Positions 41,401 through 49,310 of a stretch of 64,000 nt of DNA are shown here, in pieces (position 1 is the first letter of the stretch; the number at the start of each line of letters is the position of its first letter). The stretch lies in the NCBI GenBank assembly GCA_965219915.1, contig OZ244794.1, forward strand, positions 1,364,001 through 1,428,000, in the 5' to 3' direction. The translations under genes were made by a program, and so were the position numbers. The notes beneath the pieces are model-generated. The model was not told the DNA's origin and searched no databases. It saw nothing but the letters and a program-made list of their open reading frames with translations. This DNA comes from Bin80 sp965219915. Its GTDB lineage: Bacteria; Bacteroidota; Rhodothermia; Rhodothermales; Bin80.

Positions 41401-44400
41401 CCACGTTTGAGGATGATAGCGAGTTCGACGATGAGACGTTCACGGTAGCGTTGGGTACGCTGCCCACTGGCGTGGTAGCTGGGGATCCGTTCGCAGTGGA
41501 GATAACGATTGAAGATAATGATGTGCGGACGGTTGCTTTGGCAGCTTCGCCGAACCCTGTCGATGAGGGGGCTGCGGTGACGATCACGGCGACGCTCTCT
41601 GAGGTTCCAACCACAGATGTAGTGATCCCGCTGACAATCTCCCCAGGCACGGCGGAAGCCAGTGATTACGGTGGATTGACCGCAGGCAGCATTACGATTT
41701 CGGGTACGGCGAACGAGAATTCCGGAACGTTGAACATTACTACGTTGGAGGATGATGGTGAATACGACGATGAGACGTTCACGGTAGCGTTGGGTACGCT
41801 GCCACCTGGCGTGTTAGCTGGGGACCCGTCCTTTGTAGAGATCACGATTGAAGACAATGATGCCTTGACGCTAGAGGTTACATTGTCGGCTTCGCCGAAC
41901 CCGGTACAAGAAGGGTCTGCGGTGACGATCACGGCGACGCTCTCTGAGGCTCCGACCGAAGATGTAGTGATCCCGTTGACATTTACCCCGGGCACCGCGG
42001 AAACCAGTGACTATGGCGGATTGACCACAGGCAGTGTTACGATACTTGGTACAGGGACCGAGACGACCGGTACGCTAGTAGTCGCGACATCTGAGGATGA
42101 TGGTGAGTACGACGATGAGACGTTCACTGTGGCGTTCGGTACGCTCCCCGCTGGTGTGTTAGCTGGGGATCCGTCCTCGGTGGAAATCACAATTGAAGAT
42201 AATGATGGGCAGGAGGTCACTTTGACGGCTTCGCCACTTTCCGTCGTAGAGGGGGGCATCATTACGGTAACCGCAACGCTATCAGAGGCATTGCCGAACC
42301 CGGTGACAATTGGTTTGACGGATACGCACATTTCGACGGAGCCGGCTGATTTTGATCCCCTTGCAAGCATCACGATTCCTGGAGGATTACTGACGGGGTC
42401 GGGGGAACTGGTGACGAATGATGATGATCTTGCTGAATCAGATGAGACGTTCACGCTTGCGCTGGGAGATTTACCGGCGGGACTGACACCTGGGGATCCA
42501 TCTTCGGTGGTGCTTACGATTTTGGATGATGGCGATATTCCCCCTCCATCGGAGGTGTCGGTGTTCGTGAATCCGGCAGAAGTGAACGAGGGGGGAGCGG
42601 TTACGGTGGAGTTACAGTTGAGCGAAACGTTAACGACCGATGTAGAGGTTCCGCTGATATATCCGCCCGGGGGGATGACCGCGGAACCGGAAGACTACGT
42701 GCCGCTAGAGCGTGTGCTCATACCCAGCGGTCAGGCCGCGGGATCGGGTCAGATCAACACCGTTCGGGATATGGATACCGACGATGAGACCTTTACCGTG
42801 GCGTTGGGAAGTCTGCCGCCGCAGCTGGTGGCGGGCAGAGAGACATCGCAGACGGTAACGATCCGGGATATATTCCCATCTCAAGTGCACCTATCGGCAT
42901 CACCCAATCCTGTTGATGAAGGGGATGAGGTTACGGTGGCGGTGGAGTTATCGGAGGCGTTGTCAGCCGATGTGATGATCCCCTTGGTGTTGACCGGTGT
43001 CACTGCGGATGCGCAGGATTACGAAGCATCTATACCTGTCCAGGTGGAAATTGAGGCAGGAGGGACACGTGGGTCCTACGGGATATCCATTCTTCAGGAT
43101 CACGTTGCGGAGGGGGACGAGACGTTTACGGTGGCCTTTGGCGTACTGCCGGATGAGGTAGTTGCCGTAGATCCTACGGAGGTGGCGGTGACGATCACGG
43201 ACGACGATGTGAATGGAATAGACGCACCGCCATCTGTATCGGTGTTTGAAGGGGGTACGGGCGCGTTCGATGTTTCATTAACCTCGGTTCCCCTGGATGC
43301 GGTAACGGTGGTGCTGAGCGGTTATAATGGGACGGACCTGACCCTGGTCCCGCTCAGCTTGACCTTCACGCCTGGAGACTGGAATCAGGCACAGCAGGTG
43401 ATGCTGAGTGCCGCGGAGGACTCTGATCTTATTGATGATGAGGTAGTGGTGATCCTGTCTGCAACCGGAGGCGGCTACACAGGCGTGACGGACCAGGTTC
43501 TCGTGACGATCACGGACAATGATGTTCCGGGGATTAATGCCCCTGCACTTGTTACGGTTGCGGAGGGGGATGCTCAGGACCTTGCCGTTGCACTCGTCGT
43601 CGCACCTTCCAACGATGTGACAGTGACAGTCCCTGCTGTTATGGGAGATCTCTCGTTGTCTCCGACGACTCTGACGTTCACGACGAGCAACTGGGACACG
43701 CCGCAGATGGTTACCCTGACGGCAAGCGAGGATGATGATTCTGTTGACGATCGTGAGGAGATCACACTGACCGCCAACGGTGGCGGCTATGTGGGTGTAA
43801 CTCGTCAAGTCGCCGTAACAATCACGGACAATGATGCGGCGGGGATCGTCGCCGTGGCGGAAGTGACGATGGAAGAGGGAGGATCTACTCCATTAGAGGT
43901 CCGTCTGTCTGCCGAGCCCTCGGGTTCGGTGCAGGTGGCTTTTACCGGGCACGCGGGGACGCAGTTGACCCTGGACCGAAATACGCTCACCTTCACACCC
44001 ACGAACTGGAATATTCCGCAGGTGGTGACGCTGACCGCTGGGGAGGATGACAATGACTTCGAGACTGATATTGTAGATCTCCAACTCACGGCATCCGGCG
44101 GTGGTTACGACAATATTGGGCATGTAACCAGAGTTACGATCACCGATAACGATCGCTCAAGGGAGCTGTCGCTTTCCATCTATGATCAACGGGAATCGGA
44201 GGGTGCAGGAATGCTCCAATTACAGCTGGAGCTGAGTCGAGCAACAGACAAGACAGTAACGGTTCAGTACGAGACCACGGATGTGGAGGCGGAGGCGGGT
44301 GCGGACTATACGAGGTCGCGGGGGATTGTGATTTTTGGTCCCGGTTCGACTCGCGGTACGGTATTGATTGACCTCATTGATGACAACATACTGGAGGAGG

Positions 44401-46070
44401 CGGAGCGGTTTGAAGTAACGCTGTCAAATCCTCGCAATGCAATCCTCGCGCGTGGAACGGGCACAGGCACAATTCTGGACGATGATGGGGGCGCAACGCT
44501 TCGGATCGATGATGCGCTGGCGCTGGAGGAGGAGGGGGTGATCCAATTCCGGGTATTGCTGTCGCAACCTCAGCCTCAGATGATCTCGGTGTCCTACCGG
44601 ACCCAGGATGGGACGGCGAAAGCTGGGGAGGATTATGAGGCTTCTTCGGGGGTTGTGATGCTGCCGCCCGGGACAACGGAAGCCATGATATCGGTACCGC
44701 TCTTGAAGGACGGGTTGGACTGGCGGGAGGAGACGTTCGCGGTACATCTGGTGTCTTCAAAGCAGGCAAAGATTACGAAGTCGGTGGGAGTGGCGACGAT
44801 TCGAGAGGCGACCACGGTGAGTGAGGGGATTCTGGAGGCTTATGCAGCGCGATTTGTACGGACCTTTTCAACGCAGGTGGTGGAGGCCATAGGCGAGCGC
44901 TTCCGTTCAGGGTCAGTGGATGTGGCTTGTGGTGCGGGTGCGCGCGCAGAGATGGCGCAGCTTTACCACGCCTCTTCTTTATGGGATCCATCTCTGGGCG
45001 AATTGTTGTCGGGCTGCCGGATGTCGGTGAGTTCATACGATGGAGCGTTCGGCGTATGGGGGCGGGGTGCGTTCCGGCAGTTCAATAATCGGACAGCGGA
45101 TGCGTTGACACTTGAAGGGGAAGTTGTGACGGGGATGGTGGGGGTAGATTATCGTTGGCGGCGGGTGTTGGCAGGTATGGTTTTGGCGCACAGTCAGGGA
45201 GACGGATCATTTGAGGTGGTTCAGCAGTCTGGAGCGATCACAGCAGGGTTGACGGGGATCTATCCGTACGTATCGTATGGCCGTGCAGGATGGGATGTAT
45301 GGTTGAGTGCAGGCGCGGGGTGGGGGCAGGCCGAAGTATTGGAGCTCAAGGGCGATCTGTTATCCCGGTTCGGGGCGATGGGAGTACGGGGATCATTGGG
45401 CACAACCGGCGCAGTTGGACTGAGTTACCATGGAGATGTCCTAGTGACGGATGCCGAGATCAAGGATCATGGCGTGACAGCGGAGGTGTACCGGGTTCGG
45501 GCAGGCGTGGAAGCAAATACAAGGATCAGCAATCAGATTCGTCCTTACGTAGTGGCGAATGTGCGTCGGGATGGTGGGGATGCGGAGACGGGGGTGGGGT
45601 TGGAGTTTGGTGGGGGAGTACGGGTTGCCTATCCAGCGTTGCGTTTACGGGGGGAGGTACACACACAGGGTCTGGTGATGCACACCGCGGAGGCGTTTAC
45701 CGAGTGGGGCTTCTCTGGATCGGTGCAGTTTGGCATGGAATCGGAGGGGTTGATGGCGCGTCTGCGGCCATCGTGGGGACGCGGGAATACGATGCAGATG
45801 CATCGTCAGCAGACGATTTTGGATGCGGTGCCAGTGGGGGCAAACGCGCACCGGACTGAGCTGGAACTGGGATATGGCATTCCATGGATGGACGGCACAG
45901 CTCGACCGATCATAGCGGTAACCCAGATGTCGCGAGGGACAATCTACAGGTTCGGTAGCGAACTCCGTCCGTGGGAACAGGTGACCTTTTCACTCTATGG
46001 TCTGGTGCATGCCCAAAAAACTACGATGGAAAACGTCGGAGTGAGTCTGAGAGGAGCGCTTCAATACTAG
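32427..46070 (+). CDS. Giant Calx-beta-type repeat adhesin with autotransporter-like C-terminal barrel
   Basis: 4547 residues. An in-frame TGA at 32421 bounds the start, leaving TTG at 32427 as the first option; no good ribosome-binding site precedes it. A hydrophobic segment (SLPVVLLLLVVTG, ~18-31) acts as signal. By eye there are 11 repeats of type A (EGGTSPTFKVWLS, LTFTTSAW), 14 of type B (VSLSASPNPVDEGS, ATLSEDP, DDETFTVEL), 6 of type C (VVIPLTFSPGTAE), 3 of type D (LTFTPGDWNQAQ) and 2 classical Calx-beta domains (~3900-4130). Acidic DDDE clusters suggest calcium binding. Residues ~4200-4547 are alternating strands (GAFGVWGRGAFRQF, AGMVLAHSQGDGSF, ending VSLRGALQY), like an autotransporter barrel. 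Likely role: long surface stalk for adhesion, exported independently of T9SS. Confidence 0.88.
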   Translation: MNHPYPKFGGFFAKASLLSLPVVLLLLVVTGTDWSSGAGIPQLARTGNDREATDYSTSGGAPMQAADSDLVNYAGEVKVSQSSTGISEGGTSPTFKVWLSEAPTGNVTVTMSMGSRNTVTLNLSPAGPLTFTTSAWAEADAQTVTVSVPDDNAYVADGWQRVDLDASGGGYDRVRGRADFYFSDNDESTTVTLSASPNPVTEGSAVTITATLSEDPDSDVTIPLTIPAAGGGEYTVPTNAEITITGTGNGTTGTLDIQTNQDSDKDDETFTVELDTGDDDWPSGVSAGDPSSVEITIYDDDKPRVSLSATPNPVDEGSKVTITATLSEDPDSDVTIPLTIPAPGGGEYTVPTNAEITIAGTGTGTTGTLDIQTNQDSDKDDETFTVQLDTDDADWPSAYGPGTASSVEITITDDDSVLELKVESSGDLVEGGTSPTFKVWLSKAPTGDVTVTMSPASFNTVTLSLSPTGPLTFTTSAWAEADAQTVTVSVPDDNVHVAEGWQRVNLEASGGGADRLRGYASFYFEDNDEDAGPTVTLSASPNPVTEGSAVTITATLSEDPSADVTIPLTIPAAGGGEYTSPATAEITITGTGTGKTGTLDIQTNQDSDKDNETFTVELDTDDTDWPSDWSAGDPSSVEITISDDDKPTVSLSASPNPVDEGSAVTITATLSEDPDSDVTIPLTIPAAGDGEYTVPTNAEITIAGTGTGTTGTLEIQTNEDADLDDEMFTVELDTDDTDWPSAWGAGTASSVEITITDNDEGVTLMFSTSGRYLDEGGTSPTFKVWLSGEPTGDVSVTMTPNDRNTVTLSLNPAGPLTFTTSAWDEDNAQTVTVSVPDNTVDEENGWQSIYLEGSGGGVDTGSERVLFLFRDNDEAPTVTLSASPNPVTEGSAVTITATLSEDPSADVTIPLTIPAPGGSEYTVPTNAEITIGGTGTGTTGTLVIQTNEDADKEDETFTVQLDTGDDDWPSAYGAGDPSSVEITIYDNDKPRVSLSASPNPVTEGSTVTITATLSEDPDSDVTIPLTIPAPGGGEYTVPTNAEITIAGTGTGTSGTLDIQTNQDSDEDDETFTVQLDTDDTDWPSAYGPGTASSVEITITDDDSVLELKVESSGDLVEGGTSPTFKVWLSKAPTGDVTVTMSPASFNTVTLSLSPTGPLTFTTSAWAEVDAQTVTVSVPDDNVHVAEGWQRVNLEASGGGADGLRGYANFYFEDNDEDAGPTVTLSASPNPVTEGSAVTITATLSEDPSADVTIPLTIPAPGGSEYTSPATAEITITGTGTVKTGTLDIQTNQDSDKDNETFTVELDTDDTDWPSDWSAGDPSSVEITISDDDKPTVSLSASPNPVDEGSAVTITATLSEDPDSDVTIPLTIPAAGDGEYTVPTNAEITIAGTGTGTTGTLDIQTNEDADLDDETFTVALDTDDTDWPSAYNAGTASSVEITITDIDEAVTVEFSRSSSRLDEGGTSPTFKVWLSGQPGGNVTVTMTLDTENTVTLGLSPAGPLTFTTSAWDEDDAQTVTVSVPDNDVDETNAWQSIYLQGSGGGVDTRRIRVDFLFRDNDIGPNVTLSASPNPVTEGSAVTITATLSEDPSADVTIPLTIPAPGGSEYTVPTNAEITIGGTGTGKSGTLEIQTNQDENKVDETFTVELDDGDTDWPSDWSEGDPSSVEITITDDDKPTVSLSASPNPVTEGTVVTITATLSEDPTSDVTIPLTIPTPGGSEYTVPTNAEITIAGAGTGTTGSLNIQTNEDADRDDETFTVQLDTGDDDWPSAYVAGTASSVAITITDDDKATVSLSASPNPVGEGSAVTITATLSEDPDSDVTIPLTIPAPGGGEYTVPTNAEITIAGTGNGTTGTLDIQTNQDSDRDDETFTVELDMGDTDWPSGYSAGTASSVEITISDDDKVTVSLSATPNPVDEGTAVTITATLSEDPSSDVKIPLTIPAPGGGEYTVPTNAEITIAGAGTGTTGTLDIQTNEDADRDDETFTVQLNTGDSGWPSGYVAGTASSVAITINDNDRPTVSLSASPNPVTEGSAVTITATLSEDPSSDVTIPLTIPAPGDGEYTVPTNAEITIAGTGNGTTGTLEIQTNEDGDRVDETFTVRLATGDSDWPSGYDAGTASAVAIRITDNDKVTVSLSASPNPVDEGSTVTITATLSEDPDSDVTIPLTIPAPEGGAYTSPTNAEITIAGTGTGTTGTLGIQTNEDADKVDETFTVQLATGDTDWPSGYGAGTPSSVAITITDNDKPELEFSQSATSLNEGGTSPTFSVKLTKVPSADVTITLTPSTENTLTLTLNPSGPLTFTTDNWSEAQTVTVSVADNTIIEEDKAQHIDLTASGGGADGQTARVGFDFKDNDKPELEVTQSGESDPGMPEGGDSPTFSVKLTKAPNADVTVTLTPHADNTVALTLDPSGSLTFTTDNWSEAQTVTVSVADNSIIEVDKYQRIDLAASGGGVADGTTGQVGFWYYDNDKPGLEVSTSGPGLNEGGDSQTISVKLTKAPNADVTVTQTLRAANTVALTLDPSGSLTFTTDNWSEAQTVTVSVTDDTVINESALQCIDLAASGGGVANRTTAFACFFNYDNDKPYPEVTNQSNRILNEGGGSETFSVALNKPPNADVTVTLTPRETNTVALTLDPLGPLTFTTDNWSEAQTVTVTAEDNASLVADAFQRINMAASGGGADVRIISVDFYVVDNDKPDLEVSQSSPNIVEGGSPETFSVNLTKPPSADVTVTLSLDAGNSVALTLDPTGPLTFTTDNWSEAQTVTVSVPDNATVEPTALQRINLAASGGGADGKTARVSFWFYDGDDLGLQVSQSGETLIEGGGSETFSVNLTKEPGANVTVRLTLDTGNSVALALDPLGPLTFTPDNWSEAQNVSVSVPDNTTIDANAFQRINLAASGGGADGASANVDFWVFDNDASTVAATLAASPNPVDEGATVTITATLSEVPTTDVVIPLTFSPVTAEPGDYGGLTTGSITILGTGNENSGTFDIATFEDDSEFDDETFTVALGTLPTGVVAGDPFAVEITIEDNDVRTVALAASPNPVDEGAAVTITATLSEVPTTDVVIPLTISPGTAEASDYGGLTAGSITISGTANENSGTLNITTLEDDGEYDDETFTVALGTLPPGVLAGDPSFVEITIEDNDALTLEVTLSASPNPVQEGSAVTITATLSEAPTEDVVIPLTFTPGTAETSDYGGLTTGSVTILGTGTETTGTLVVATSEDDGEYDDETFTVAFGTLPAGVLAGDPSSVEITIEDNDGQEVTLTASPLSVVEGGIITVTATLSEALPNPVTIGLTDTHISTEPADFDPLASITIPGGLLTGSGELVTNDDDLAESDETFTLALGDLPAGLTPGDPSSVVLTILDDGDIPPPSEVSVFVNPAEVNEGGAVTVELQLSETLTTDVEVPLIYPPGGMTAEPEDYVPLERVLIPSGQAAGSGQINTVRDMDTDDETFTVALGSLPPQLVAGRETSQTVTIRDIFPSQVHLSASPNPVDEGDEVTVAVELSEALSADVMIPLVLTGVTADAQDYEASIPVQVEIEAGGTRGSYGISILQDHVAEGDETFTVAFGVLPDEVVAVDPTEVAVTITDDDVNGIDAPPSVSVFEGGTGAFDVSLTSVPLDAVTVVLSGYNGTDLTLVPLSLTFTPGDWNQAQQVMLSAAEDSDLIDDEVVVILSATGGGYTGVTDQVLVTITDNDVPGINAPALVTVAEGDAQDLAVALVVAPSNDVTVTVPAVMGDLSLSPTTLTFTTSNWDTPQMVTLTASEDDDSVDDREEITLTANGGGYVGVTRQVAVTITDNDAAGIVAVAEVTMEEGGSTPLEVRLSAEPSGSVQVAFTGHAGTQLTLDRNTLTFTPTNWNIPQVVTLTAGEDDNDFETDIVDLQLTASGGGYDNIGHVTRVTITDNDRSRELSLSIYDQRESEGAGMLQLQLELSRATDKTVTVQYETTDVEAEAGADYTRSRGIVIFGPGSTRGTVLIDLIDDNILEEAERFEVTLSNPRNAILARGTGTGTILDDDGGATLRIDDALALEEEGVIQFRVLLSQPQPQMISVSYRTQDGTAKAGEDYEASSGVVMLPPGTTEAMISVPLLKDGLDWREETFAVHLVSSKQAKITKSVGVATIREATTVSEGILEAYAARFVRTFSTQVVEAIGERFRSGSVDVACGAGARAEMAQLYHASSLWDPSLGELLSGCRMSVSSYDGAFGVWGRGAFRQFNNRTADALTLEGEVVTGMVGVDYRWRRVLAGMVLAHSQGDGSFEVVQQSGAITAGLTGIYPYVSYGRAGWDVWLSAGAGWGQAEVLELKGDLLSRFGAMGVRGSLGTTGAVGLSYHGDVLVTDAEIKDHGVTAEVYRVRAGVEANTRISNQIRPYVVANVRRDGGDAETGVGLEFGGGVRVAYPALRLRGEVHTQGLVMHTAEAFTEWGFSGSVQFGMESEGLMARLRPSWGRGNTMQMHRQQTILDAVPVGANAHRTELELGYGIPWMDGTARPIIAVTQMSRGTIYRFGSELRPWEQVTFSLYGLVHAQKTTMENVGVSLRGALQY
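32660..36780. repeat. Near-identical tandem duplication of ~2,061 bp inside the adhesin gene
   Basis: Corresponding points are offset by 2,061 bases (687 codons), for example 33669 and 35730, where AGCGTCTTGGAGCTGAAGG recurs, or 34366 and 36427. Each unit spans A-B-B-A-B-B repeats. Identity is highest between about 33,590-34,700 and 35,650-36,760, where only scattered bases differ, so the duplication is recent or homogenised. The period is a multiple of three, so copy-number change would keep the frame. Confidence 0.8.
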
Positions 46071-46145
46071 GGGAATTTCCGGTCTTCAAATGAGCACGGC
46101 AACGGAAAACTTTATACAGAAAATGCGAAACAGCTTACAGTCGGG

Positions 46146-47213
46146 ATGAGAGGCATCACATTAACGTTAGTGTTGGTGATTTTCTGTCTGTTTCCCTTGA
46201 CCCTTCTTGCAAAAAGATTGGTGATCAGTCCGGTGGATGTGACGGTCGAAGAGGAGGCGTCAGCGGAGTTCGCGGTAATGCTGTCGTCGGCACCGACGGG
46301 AGATGTTACCGTGACTGTTATGCGACCTAACGGGACGGATCCTAGTCTGGATAGGACCTCACTGACGTTTACACCCACCAACTGGAGTGTACTGCGGCAA
46401 GTGAAGATGATGGTGGGGGAGGGTGCGGATTTTGCAGACGATGCAGATCGGCTGATTTTGATTGCGAGCGGAGGGGTCTATGGCGGGGGAGGAACGCTGG
46501 ATACGGATCCAGACTTTTCCCACTCAAGTGGGAGCGTCGGTGTATGGGGTCTCGACTTTCGCGATAGCACACTGATCTCGCCCACATATCACAAAGACAT
46601 TTTGGGCTATTGCTACGATCAGGGATGGCTCAGCGATTACGTCTACGAAGATGTGATTGACTATCGAGAGTCGGTTAAGGCCAAAAGAGAGCAGCCATCA
46701 GCCGACGCCTCCCATGAATCCGACATGTTGGTTCTGTGGGGTGGCGTGCAGAGTTGCGAACTCAGAATTGAGCCTCTGTTCTTGGCGTCTGTCCCGTCAC
46801 AGCTATTAGAAGTGGACGGACTATACCGCCTAGAAGGATTCGGGGGGGATGCGATCCTGTTTTCACTCTCCTTCACACCGGGACAAGACAAGTCTGGCAA
46901 CAAGTTTTTCGTTTCTGCAATTCCTATTGAGCAGGACTTGGAGGACTCGCTGGATCGTATCGTCCTCATTGGACCTGAAGGCGGTGTGGCCATCAGCGTG
47001 GACGACCTGCGGACGTTGTCTGTTTTCCGGGATGCGAGCGCTGGGGAGGTCCGTGGTATCCTCTGCGACCGGGAAGGCGACCTTCCCCCCGCATTGCGAC
47101 AACCTGGCGACCGCAGCGTCCTCCCACCCCAGGGACTAACGGATTCGATTCGTCAGCGATGGTTAGTGCTATCCCACAACCACAACATTCAAATCGAAGT
47201 TTTGAGCAAATGA
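46146..47213 (+). CDS. Exported Calx-beta protein with an M66-like metalloprotease tail but no catalytic core
   Basis: 355 residues. A signal peptide (LTLVLVIFCLFPLTLLAK) is followed by one D-type/Calx-beta-like repeat (~26-108, VTVEEEASAEFAVMLSS, SLTFTPTNW), the kind found near the end of the preceding adhesin. Residues ~130-172 (SVGVWGLDFRDS, HKDILGYCYDQGWLSDY) match the segment that in M66-like zinc proteases follows the HExxH site (G-x-W-G-x-D ... D-x-M-x-Y-C ... W-x-S-D-Y). No HExxH is present: the repeat joins directly to this tail. The catalytic domain seems to have been lost in frame. The remaining ~180 residues are a beta-rich tail of unknown role. The stop overlaps the next start (ATGA at 47210). 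Confidence 0.7.
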   Translation: MRGITLTLVLVIFCLFPLTLLAKRLVISPVDVTVEEEASAEFAVMLSSAPTGDVTVTVMRPNGTDPSLDRTSLTFTPTNWSVLRQVKMMVGEGADFADDADRLILIASGGVYGGGGTLDTDPDFSHSSGSVGVWGLDFRDSTLISPTYHKDILGYCYDQGWLSDYVYEDVIDYRESVKAKREQPSADASHESDMLVLWGGVQSCELRIEPLFLASVPSQLLEVDGLYRLEGFGGDAILFSLSFTPGQDKSGNKFFVSAIPIEQDLEDSLDRIVLIGPEGGVAISVDDLRTLSVFRDASAGEVRGILCDREGDLPPALRQPGDRSVLPPQGLTDSIRQRWLVLSHNHNIQIEVLSK

Positions 47214-48982
47214 AGTACGTGATTGTATTTCTACTCGCCAGTCTAACCGCCACGGAGAGTATGTCTCAGCGTAGTCGAATTGCGTGGCGAGAGTGGACAG
47301 AAAACAACATTGTCGGAGTGGGGGAGAGCACTTTTAAATGGTTCTATCCAGGCGGAGATCTAAAAACCCCCGATGATCGTCGTAATCCGACTTTGGCCTT
47401 TGGCATTTTTTTTCATGAAAATACGCTCCGCTTGGAAACGTATTCCAAGAGTCTTGTCGCAACACTAGAAGAGGGCTTCGCACATGCAACTCCGCTGGAT
47501 GCGGCTGTGTTGATTGGTCCCTCGAGCAACTGGCAGGCCGGAGAAAGATACGGTACGGATGGGTCCCGATTGCCACTGGTTGCATCGACAAGATATACAG
47601 TTTGGCACGGAAAGACAGCCTATTTAGGGGTACGAATAGTTTACGGTGACCAGTACTATTACGGCTGGATCAAACTCGCAGTCTCAGCAGATGGCTTGCA
47701 GGCTGAGATCAAAGAAGTTGCTTTCCATATGGATCCAAACCAGCCGATCATCACCGGAGATCGGGGAGGCATTCCTGTCGGGACCGCCGTCACCCAGACC
47801 GCAAGCACCCTGTGTTTCAGTATTACGAATGAGGGGAATTTTGGATACTTGGAGATCGGTTCGACATCAGAAGCCACTTCCTGTCCGCCGACGCGGGATG
47901 AGAGTCGCGGGATTGGAATGCGCTATAAGGACCGCTCCCTGATGTTCGAAGGAGGACTACTCCTGGGGTTGGATGAGTCCCGCGTCCTTTCCACAGTTCG
48001 GGGCGAGGGAATCCTTGAACAAGACCAGGATTTATCCCAAAGCCCCGGATCCATTATGCGTGTGCTCAAAGACGGGGATGCGCAGCGTGGCAGAGTTGAG
48101 TTAGTAGACACCCAAGCAAGAAATCCTATCGGCCTCCACATTATCCAGGATAGTTTTTCGTTCAATACTGTGGAAGACGGGGATTACGTGATTCTGCGTT
48201 ATAAGATAGCTAACAGGTCTTCAGCGGACATTGAAAATATGTTTGCTGGCTTGTGGGTCGACTGGGATCTAGGGGCCGATGTAAGGCAAAATTCAATCGA
48301 TTATGATGAAGACCGGAAAATGGGATTTGCGCGATCAGATGCAGACGACTATCCGGTTGCGGGAATCCGTGTGATTAGTCAGGATTTCTCCGTAGTTGAC
48401 AGCTACGCTGGTGACGTAAATCATGATCTTTCCTCCGACAGCTTCAGCAACCGACTTACCCGTGTAGGGAAGTGGGAGGTGCTCTCAGGTGGTCTACAAC
48501 GGAGATATATTTCTGGCCTTGATGTGATTCATATTGCGACGGTCGGTCCGATACGGATTCCCACGGGGCAAACCACGACGGTCGTGTTTGCTTTGGTTGC
48601 CGGAGATGATGTTGCAGACCTCCGGATTAATGCAGATCGCGCCTTAGCAAAATATCAGGGCGGTATTCCAATTTCGACGGAAAGGACGGCTGCCATCCCG
48701 GATTGGATCACTATCGGAGAGGTGTTTCCAAACCCAATTACTGACCAGGCCACGTTCCCATACAAGCTGTCTCACAACAACGCCCACGTTGAGGCGGATG
48801 TATATGATCTGTTGGGGAGGAAGGTTTTGCATCTCCTTTCCGCCAGGAAACAGGCCGGAGAACATACGCTTACCTGGGATACACACCAAATGTCGCTACC
48901 CAGTGGCGTTTACGCAGTCCTCTGGACGATAAGCTATGCTGCACGCCAGCACCATGAGATTCGATTCGTCGCGGTCTATTAA
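47210..48982 (+). CDS. T9SS cargo protein of unknown function, copy 1
   Basis: 590 residues from the ATG at 47210, which overlaps the previous stop and begins a good signal peptide (MKYVIVFLLASLTATESMSQ). A frame from 47159 would add 17 residues before that signal and is rejected. The body is beta-rich, with SSTLCFSITNEGNFGYLEIG and RSSADIENMFAGLWVDWDLG as prominent blocks. The last ~85 residues are a T9SS sorting domain (IGEVFPNPITDQATFPY, DLLGRKVLHLLSARKQ, PSGVYAVLWT). The protein should be exported to the cell surface or medium. I know no enzyme signature in it. It is a paralogue of 49311-51089. Confidence 0.8.
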   Translation: MKYVIVFLLASLTATESMSQRSRIAWREWTENNIVGVGESTFKWFYPGGDLKTPDDRRNPTLAFGIFFHENTLRLETYSKSLVATLEEGFAHATPLDAAVLIGPSSNWQAGERYGTDGSRLPLVASTRYTVWHGKTAYLGVRIVYGDQYYYGWIKLAVSADGLQAEIKEVAFHMDPNQPIITGDRGGIPVGTAVTQTASTLCFSITNEGNFGYLEIGSTSEATSCPPTRDESRGIGMRYKDRSLMFEGGLLLGLDESRVLSTVRGEGILEQDQDLSQSPGSIMRVLKDGDAQRGRVELVDTQARNPIGLHIIQDSFSFNTVEDGDYVILRYKIANRSSADIENMFAGLWVDWDLGADVRQNSIDYDEDRKMGFARSDADDYPVAGIRVISQDFSVVDSYAGDVNHDLSSDSFSNRLTRVGKWEVLSGGLQRRYISGLDVIHIATVGPIRIPTGQTTTVVFALVAGDDVADLRINADRALAKYQGGIPISTERTAAIPDWITIGEVFPNPITDQATFPYKLSHNNAHVEADVYDLLGRKVLHLLSARKQAGEHTLTWDTHQMSLPSGVYAVLWTISYAARQHHEIRFVAVY

Positions 48983-48998
48983 ACAAAAAAACAGATCA

Positions 48999-49295
48999 AT
49001 GCCGAGTCCATCTAAGATTTTAGCAGTGATATTTGCAAGCCTCGCCTGCAAATTTGGGGGCAATCTTAGTCCTAGCAGCTTCCTGGCACAAACCTTGTTG
49101 AGAGGCCCCGCCAATCCTGAACCGGTCGAATGGGGCGAATCGAATGGCGCACAGATTACAGTCTGTCTTTTTGGTGATGAGCATGGTCACCTCGCCGAAA
49201 TAATGGATAACTATACAGTCGTACGTTCGGCGGATTGTGATGCCTGGATGTACGCAGAAAGAACGGCAGATCAATCAATCCACATACAGCAGTGA
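48999..49295 (+). pseudogene. Truncated N-terminal copy of the M6 metalloprotease gene
   Basis: 98 codons from the ATG at 48999, 16 bases after the previous stop. It matches the first ~93 residues of the protease at 51106 almost throughout (MPSxSKxLAVIxASLAC, then RGPANPEPV, FGDEHGH, YTVVRSAD, DAWMYAER), including the signal peptide, then diverges (SIHIQQ) and stops. No catalytic part remains. With the gene before it, this marks the upstream copy of a tandem duplication whose downstream copy (49311-53988) is intact. Confidence 0.8.
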
Positions 49296-49310
49296 AGCTA
49301 CCTTTTCAAA

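Noticed and set aside
32427..44800. CRISPR-like or satellite repeat signal
   Set aside because: The periodic sequence is protein-coding domain repeats of ~240-340 bp in one open frame, with no short identical repeats and unique spacers.
48999..49295. Independent small secreted protein
   Set aside because: It is explained by near-identity to the first ~93 residues of the M6 protease, followed by truncation, although expression of a 98-residue fragment cannot be excluded.
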